Below, in pieces: positions 59,504 to 64,000 of a stretch of DNA of 64,000 nucleotides. The DNA is from JAFGDH01 sp964441265 (lineage in GTDB: Archaea; Aenigmatarchaeota; Aenigmatarchaeia; QMZP01; QMZT01): NCBI GenBank assembly GCA_964441265.1, contig CAYYKJ010000002.1:62001-126000 (forward strand), written 5' to 3'. Within the stretch, counting starts at the first letter, position 1, and each line of letters begins with the position of its first letter. A program made the position numbers and the translations under genes. The notes under the pieces are model-generated. The model was not told the origin of the DNA and ran no database searches. It saw only the letters and a program-made list of their open reading frames with translations.

Positions 59504-60994
59504 ATGAAAAAATACAAGGAAATCATCGAGCTGGCGGACAGGAGAGCTATCTTCTATCCCACAGCCGAGATACATTCTCAACTCTCGGGTTTCTGGGATT
59601 TCGGTCCTCTCGGCGCATCGCTCCGGAGAAAGATAAAGGAACTCTGGAGGAAGGAGATCGTCAGAAGGACAGGTTCCATGGAGATAGAGGGCTGCGTCAT
59701 ACTACCCAAGCAGAACTTTGAGGCCTCCGGCCACCTGAAATCCTTCGTTGACCCACTGGTTCAGTGCGGGAAGTGTCACAAGATATTCAGGGCTGACAAA
59801 ATAATAGAGGCAGAAACCGGGAAGGAAGTTCCGGAGTCCTCCGGGGCGGAAGAGTTCGACGGCATCATAAAGAAGAGCAAGATAAAGTGCCCCGCCTGCG
59901 GCGGCGATCTCGGCAGTGTTAAAAAATTCAACATGATGCTCGGGCTTTCCGTGGGTCCGGTGACAGGGGACTACAACGCCTACCTCCGGCCCGAGACCTG
60001 CCAGAACATATTCACGTCATTTCAGAAGATATACAAGAGCTGGAGGGTATCTCTCCCCTTCGGAATATCCCAGGTGGGAAGAGCCTTCAGAAACGAGATT
60101 TCCCCCAGACAGTCGCTGGTCAGGCTGAGGGAACTCACACAGCTCGAAACAGAGGTTTTCTTCAATCCAAAAAAGATCGATCGGGCCGAGGACTGGAAAA
60201 AATACAAGGACTACGGGCTCCGGCTGAAGCCTCTGAAGAAGAAATCCACCTCCTCGGTGACCTGCGGCGAAGCGGTCGAGAAGGGCATGGTTTCGGGCAG
60301 ACTGATAGCTTATTACCTCGCCGTCGCCCAGCAGTTCTTTGAGAAATGCGGCATCCCAAAGGAAAAGATGAGGTTCAGGGAACTCGGTGACAAGGCCAAG
60401 GCATTTTATTCCAGGGAGACCTGGGATTTCGAAGTCGAGACCGACGTGGGCTGGCTGGAGCTTGCGGCCAACAACTACAGGACCGATTATGATCTCAGTT
60501 CACACCAGAGGGTTTCCGGCGTGGACACTACGGTCGTCGAGGAGGACGAGAAGTTCCATCCCCATGTCTGGGAGATATCAATGGGGCTCGACAGAATATT
60601 CTACACCGTGCTGGAGAGTTCCCTTGGAACCAGGGACGGCAAGCCCATATTCAGTTTTCCCTACTACCTCAACCCTCTCCAGGTGGTGGTTCTCCCGCTC
60701 GTCAAGAAGGACGGCCTTGACGACAAGGCCAAAGAGATAAATGACGGAATAAAGAAGAGATTCGACACCAAATACGACGAAAAGAGCTCGGTGGGGAAGA
60801 GATACGTGATATACGATCAGCTCGGCGTTCCCCTCGCCGTAACCGTTGATCACCAGACCATGAAAGACGACACGGTGACCCTGAGAGACAGGGACACGAA
60901 GAAGCAGGTAAGGGTCGGCGTCAGCGAACTGGGGGATGCGATTTCATACTTTTTCAGAGGAGATAAAATAGAGAAACTTGGGAAACCCGTTTGA
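59504..60994 (+). CDS. glyS: glycyl-tRNA synthetase
   Basis: A 496-residue class II synthetase of the archaeal/eukaryal alpha2 type: FWDFGPLG near residue 30, a zinc-like insertion with CGKC and CPAC (about 86-130), motif 2 VGRAFRNEISPRQ, the WLELAANNYRTDYDL region, motif 3 around MGLDRIFYTVL, and a C-terminal anticodon-binding domain (about 395-496). It starts 64 bp from the divergent PHP gene. Confidence 0.95.
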   Translation: MKKYKEIIELADRRAIFYPTAEIHSQLSGFWDFGPLGASLRRKIKELWRKEIVRRTGSMEIEGCVILPKQNFEASGHLKSFVDPLVQCGKCHKIFRADKIIEAETGKEVPESSGAEEFDGIIKKSKIKCPACGGDLGSVKKFNMMLGLSVGPVTGDYNAYLRPETCQNIFTSFQKIYKSWRVSLPFGISQVGRAFRNEISPRQSLVRLRELTQLETEVFFNPKKIDRAEDWKKYKDYGLRLKPLKKKSTSSVTCGEAVEKGMVSGRLIAYYLAVAQQFFEKCGIPKEKMRFRELGDKAKAFYSRETWDFEVETDVGWLELAANNYRTDYDLSSHQRVSGVDTTVVEEDEKFHPHVWEISMGLDRIFYTVLESSLGTRDGKPIFSFPYYLNPLQVVVLPLVKKDGLDDKAKEINDGIKKRFDTKYDEKSSVGKRYVIYDQLGVPLAVTVDHQTMKDDTVTLRDRDTKKQVRVGVSELGDAISYFFRGDKIEKLGKPV

Positions 60995-61013
60995 GCGGTT
61001 CCCAATTACCGGC

Positions 61014-62102
61014 CTATCTCCTGGCCCTGGATTTCCCGAGGTACTTCCCCACTTCCCTTTCTATCTTTTCCAGGAAGGACTTCGTGGCCTTGGTGAGATC
61101 CCACGCATAATCACTTGCATAGAAGCTTCCCCTGGCCGTTTCCATCCTTCCCTGGACGGAATATTTTGTCCTTTTGCCGCCCTTCATGTGCTTCTCGACA
61201 TTTATCGCCAGATAGTTGACGGGAATCCTCTTTCCGAGCTTCTCGGCGGTTCTGTTTATCATCTCGTCTATCTTGCCCTTTATGAATTCGTCCTCGTGTC
61301 CCATCCCGCTAACCTTCACAAATGCGTTCTTTACTGGTCTGCCTGCCAGTTTGAATATTTCCTTCACGGTTATTATCCCCGAAAACCTGCCCCCGTCTTC
61401 CACCACTACGGTATCTGCTCCCTTACTTGATATGGAGCTTATTATTCCCTTTACACCGTCCTGAATATCGGATCTCATGAAATCAGTTCTCATCACAGAG
61501 GAAACCCCGACACCGCCCGAGTCTATCTTTTCCCCCGACCTTTCACCTCTTTTGGACCTGTGCTTTTCGGTGAGAATTTTCAGTGCCGAGAGCGAATCCA
61601 CCATGCCTACTGCCCTGGATTCGTTGTCGAGGACAGGTATCCTGTTTACAGAGAGGTCGTTCATCATGGAGATAGCCGTCGAGACGTCGTCATCCGTGCT
61701 TATGCAGTACGGAAATACCATGATGTCCTTTGCCTTCTTCCCGCTGAATACATCTTCCTTTATGAATCCCAGGAGACTTGACTTCTTGACCATGTATATC
61801 TTCCCTTCATTTTCCACGGGTATGCTTCTGAGTCCGCTGACCAGTACGTGGTTCATCAGTTCGGTCGGTGATACGTCAGAGGGAAGCGGTCCGAATCTGC
61901 GCAAGAAATGGGAGATGTTCATTGAGGAGGGATCGCTCACATTCTTCCTCGAGATGTCTGTGGCGCTGACTATGCCGAGAAAACCATCATCCCATATAAG
62001 CGCTTCGGTTTCCCCCTCCTCGACCATCTTTGAGGCGACGCGGGACACGCTGTCCCCCGGAGAAAACCTCAGACCGGACTCCAAGACACCCTTCAGATTC
62101 AT
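61014..62102 (-). CDS. four-CBS protein fused to HPF-like ribosome-hibernation domain
   Basis: A 362-residue protein. Residues about 1-260 are four CBS motifs (with LGIVSATDI, LGFIKEDVF, VGMVDSLSAL and SGIITVKEI ends). Residues about 265-345 resemble the sigma-54-modulation/HPF domain that binds the ribosome decoding centre (KVSGMGHEDEFIKGKIDEMI...VEKHMKGGKRTKYSVQGRM), followed by a basic tail. This design suggests ribosome silencing controlled by adenine nucleotides. It is downstream of eS17 on the same strand, four bases apart, which supports a ribosomal role. Confidence 0.75.
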   Translation of the reverse strand: MNLKGVLESGLRFSPGDSVSRVASKMVEEGETEALIWDDGFLGIVSATDISRKNVSDPSSMNISHFLRRFGPLPSDVSPTELMNHVLVSGLRSIPVENEGKIYMVKKSSLLGFIKEDVFSGKKAKDIMVFPYCISTDDDVSTAISMMNDLSVNRIPVLDNESRAVGMVDSLSALKILTEKHRSKRGERSGEKIDSGGVGVSSVMRTDFMRSDIQDGVKGIISSISSKGADTVVVEDGGRFSGIITVKEIFKLAGRPVKNAFVKVSGMGHEDEFIKGKIDEMINRTAEKLGKRIPVNYLAINVEKHMKGGKRTKYSVQGRMETARGSFYASDYAWDLTKATKSFLEKIEREVGKYLGKSRARR

Positions 62103-62106
62103 GTTA

Positions 62107-62313
62107 TCATAAACCGGATTTTTGGATCCGCTTCATTTCCTTTGTTATGTAGCCTGCCACAACGTTACGTATCTTTTTGGATTTTATATTTTTCACTTCA
62201 GCCATTATCTCTTTGTTCTTCTCGAAATCGCCGGTTAGCAGTTTACCGTGAGATTTTATTATCTCATCTCCCAGTGTCTTTATCGCAGCTCCCTTCGTTC
62301 TTCCCATATTCAT
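62107..62313 (-). CDS. rps17e: ribosomal protein eS17
   Basis: A 68-residue small-subunit protein with the family motifs MGRTKGAAIKTLGDEI, DFEKNKEIMAEVKNI and KKIRNVVAGYITKEMKR. ATG 62313 is chosen because a TATA box (ATTTAAATATG, about 62336-62346) lies 25 bp upstream; ATG 62307 gives a two-residue shorter form. The CBS-HPF gene follows four bases after the stop, a likely operon. Confidence 0.92.
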   Translation of the reverse strand: MNMGRTKGAAIKTLGDEIIKSHGKLLTGDFEKNKEIMAEVKNIKSKKIRNVVAGYITKEMKRIQKSGL

Positions 62314-62371
62314 CACTATAACATATTCATGCAAACATATTTAAATCATGATCGCCGGCCCGCAAATCTTC

Positions 62372-63226
62372 CTAAAACAGGCTTACTTGGAATTGGCCCA
62401 GGAAGGAGAATATGGTATACCCTATGGTTATCAGCAGTATGGAATGCTTCAGGCCCGCCACCAGGGAGCCCTCTGCCATTTTTCCCGTGGCCAGGCCGGC
62501 AAAGAATCCCTGGACCAATATGAAATTTATGAAGGTCTGGGAGAAAAGCTCTGGGGGTATCTCCACCTGATTGGAAACCCCTGCTGTTCCTGTGTTTGAG
62601 AGGGCGGGCAGGAGAAAGGTCTGCAGTATGACCAGTATGAAGATGAAGACGAAGAATATCAGGTAAGAAGTCACCAGCTGGCTCTGGACCGACGCCGAAC
62701 GTTCCTGCTTTATCTTGTTTATTTCCATCAGGGATTTTCCTATGGCCTTCAGGGTGTCCGAGAGTTTGCCCCCCACCTTGTATGTTTCTATTATCGTGGA
62801 CACGCTCCTTTTTATGGGAACCGACTTGACCTTTTCCGCGAAGAGCACCAGCGACTTCTCAAAGGGTATTCCCCAGTCCACCTTGTTAGATATGTCTTTT
62901 ATGTAAGGGGTTAATGCTCTGTAGTCCCTTCCGGCTGAATGCTTGAGTGCAATGGGAAGAGTCATTCCGCTGTCTATGGATTCTGTCAGGTCTGTAACGA
63001 AAAGTATGAACTGTGACTCTATTTCCTTTCCGATCTTGTATTTCGAATAATATATCATGAAGGGGGGGACTATGGCAATCAGGGCGCCCGATATGTTGAT
63101 CAGGGGAGCGAATATGGGTATGACTTTCGAGAGAAAAAACAGGTTCGCGATGAGTATGGATGCTCCCATGGCTACGAAAACCACCTCGATAATCACGTTC
63201 TGGTGTTTTTTCAGTTCATCTTTCAT
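62372..63226 (-). CDS. pilus assembly platform protein (type II secretion F family)
   Basis: A 284-residue membrane protein of the GspF/TadC/ArlJ group: helices near 12-32, 38-58, 208-228 and 255-275 around a cytoplasmic helical domain (about 80-190) with the SIDSGMTLPIALKH and GKSLMEINKIKQERS motifs. It would form the inner-membrane base on which the assembly ATPase works. The start codon shares a base with the upstream gene's stop (TAATG), so the two platform proteins are made together and may pair. Confidence 0.85.
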   Translation of the reverse strand: MKDELKKHQNVIIEVVFVAMGASILIANLFFLSKVIPIFAPLINISGALIAIVPPFMIYYSKYKIGKEIESQFILFVTDLTESIDSGMTLPIALKHSAGRDYRALTPYIKDISNKVDWGIPFEKSLVLFAEKVKSVPIKRSVSTIIETYKVGGKLSDTLKAIGKSLMEINKIKQERSASVQSQLVTSYLIFFVFIFILVILQTFLLPALSNTGTAGVSNQVEIPPELFSQTFINFILVQGFFAGLATGKMAEGSLVAGLKHSILLITIGYTIFSFLGQFQVSLF

Positions 63227-63999
63227 TATATCCCCGGATACGTCATCTGAAGGAAGGCCAGATATACGACGTTGAATATCGGAAGCACTATGAATGTCAT
63301 TATCGCGATGACGTGGGGTATCTCAAGCCCCATTATCTGCCCCCCTATTATAAGCATGGTAGCCAGCAGGGCGATCATCATGAGGGGAGCGGCGACCAGC
63401 AGGGCGGTGTATATGTCCGCGTATGTGGAAAGGGTTTTCAGGTACTTTTCCCTCTTTATCCTGTAGTCAAACAACGCCTTTTCGGACATCTCTTTGAGGT
63501 AGTCTATGAGATTCCCCCCGCTCTCTATGGTGGTGACTATCCCGAAAAGTATCTCCCTGAAGTTTCTGGAAGGCGTTCTTTCGCCCACGTTTTTTATGGC
63601 ATCCACAGAGCTCATTCCGAAGGTCTTGATGTTCCTCATTATCATCTTGGATTCGTTGGATATCTCCCCGTATTCCCTGAAACCCGTTAGCAGCTCGAAC
63701 ATGAATTCCGGAGGTATTCCGGAAGAGGCGACTGCCGCCATGTGTGTTATGGCGAAGGGGAGGTTGTTTTCTATTGAGCTCTCTATGCCCCTTTCCTTCT
63801 GGGAGGGATAGACATAAAAAATTATTGTGACTATGGAGGCGATCATTATGGGGAAAAATATGATGGAGAATACGTATATCATGAAATGGACCTCGAAGAA
63901 GTAAGTGAGGAACACGTATATTCCCACGAAGGAGGCGATGAGGGCGATCACCGAGGTCATGAAGATCATGCTCACCCAGGTCTTGAGGAGTATGCGCAT
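63226..63999 (-). CDS. pilus assembly platform protein (type II secretion F family), possibly 5'-truncated
   Basis: At least 257 residues, same family as its partner: membrane helices at about 10-30, 38-62, 195-220 and 232-252, and a cytoplasmic domain with AVASSGIPPEFMFELL and ESGGNLIDYLKEMSEKA, the conserved F-domain signature. The Met at 63999 is the last codon that fits in the window. Many relatives have 20-60 residues before this point, so the true start may lie outside. An assembly ATPase gene may be next, but the only one seen here is at 33.7 kb. Confidence 0.83.
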   Translation of the reverse strand: MRILLKTWVSMIFMTSVIALIASFVGIYVFLTYFFEVHFMIYVFSIIFFPIMIASIVTIIFYVYPSQKERGIESSIENNLPFAITHMAAVASSGIPPEFMFELLTGFREYGEISNESKMIMRNIKTFGMSSVDAIKNVGERTPSRNFREILFGIVTTIESGGNLIDYLKEMSEKALFDYRIKREKYLKTLSTYADIYTALLVAAPLMMIALLATMLIIGGQIMGLEIPHVIAIMTFIVLPIFNVVYLAFLQMTYPGI

Positions 64000-64000
64000 C

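Noticed and set aside
1..64000. CRISPR arrays, rRNA genes, insertion sequences or prophage
   Set aside because: No regularly spaced direct repeats, no rRNA-like stretches, and no transposase, integrase or phage structural proteins were seen; the only mobile element recognised is the intein.

Overview
The window is archaeal chromosome. The evidence is Orc1/Cdc6, archaeal DnaG, RadA, RPA with a zinc finger, a group II thermosome, uL1/uL10/P1, eS17 and eS26, archaeal AlaRS, GlyRS and PheRS, RtcB with archease, class I CCA-adding enzyme, AT-rich TATA-like boxes about 25 bp before many ATGs (leaderless starts), and two intron-rich tRNA genes. Codon use leans heavily on AUA and AGG. Pilins, lipoproteins and eS26 together with euryarchaeal-type DNA replication genes suggest an uncultured lineage, possibly DPANN (for example Aenigmarchaeota-like). 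That placement is inference only.

Layout. 1-3.4 kb: a partial gene, then a replication cluster on the minus strand (orc1/cdc6, a truncated PolD small-subunit-like gene, a metallophosphoesterase) beside an AT-rich, repeat-filled candidate origin. 3.4-8.6 kb: aminotransferase, ADP-forming acyl-CoA synthetase alpha subunit, AMP-forming acetyl-CoA synthetase, TrkA-type regulator. 8.6-13.3 kb: a pilin-like protein and four tandem paralogous lipoproteins. 13.3-17.6 kb: endonuclease Q, tRNA-Ile with two introns, thermosome, a coiled-coil protein and a pilin. 17.7-26.3 kb: AlaRS, PEP synthase, the L1-L10-L12 stalk genes, CCA-adding enzyme. 26.4-35.7 kb: CBS protein, Toprim protein overlapping DnaG, ThpR, an ExeA-like AAA ATPase, PRC-barrel and winged-helix proteins, RadA, RPA, a pilus-type secretion ATPase and eS26. 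35.8-38.8 kb: RtcB and archease separated by a foldable leader, then two pilins. 38.9-45.5 kb: pyruvate phosphate dikinase split by an intein at its catalytic histidine, a CBS/zinc protein, a lamin-tail lipoprotein and tRNA-Arg with three introns. 45.5-57 kb: MinD, TatC, TatA, a membrane spermidine-synthase-like protein, a secreted metzincin, an apparently exported AmmeMemoRadiSam pair with a small membrane protein, then PheT and PheS. 57-64 kb: methyltransferase, UbiA, PHP protein, GlyRS, CBS-HPF protein, eS17 and two pilus-type membrane platform proteins.

The most unusual unit is at 50.9-53.8 kb. It encodes a MEMO1-AMMECR1 fusion with a lipobox, its partner radical SAM enzyme with a twin-arginine signal, and a small histidine-bearing membrane protein, with tatC and tatA 4-6 kb away. 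This looks like an extracytoplasmic version of a system whose function is unknown. A second theme is RNA processing: both tRNA genes carry several non-canonical introns whose ends fit bulge-helix-bulge geometry, and RtcB and archease lie in the same window. A third is the cell surface: pilins, an assembly ATPase and platform proteins, six lipoproteins in all (the tandem four, the lamin-tail protein and the MEMO1-AMMECR1 fusion), a metzincin and a Tat system. No rRNA, CRISPR array or insertion sequence was seen, and no stretch above 300 bases lacks a gene.
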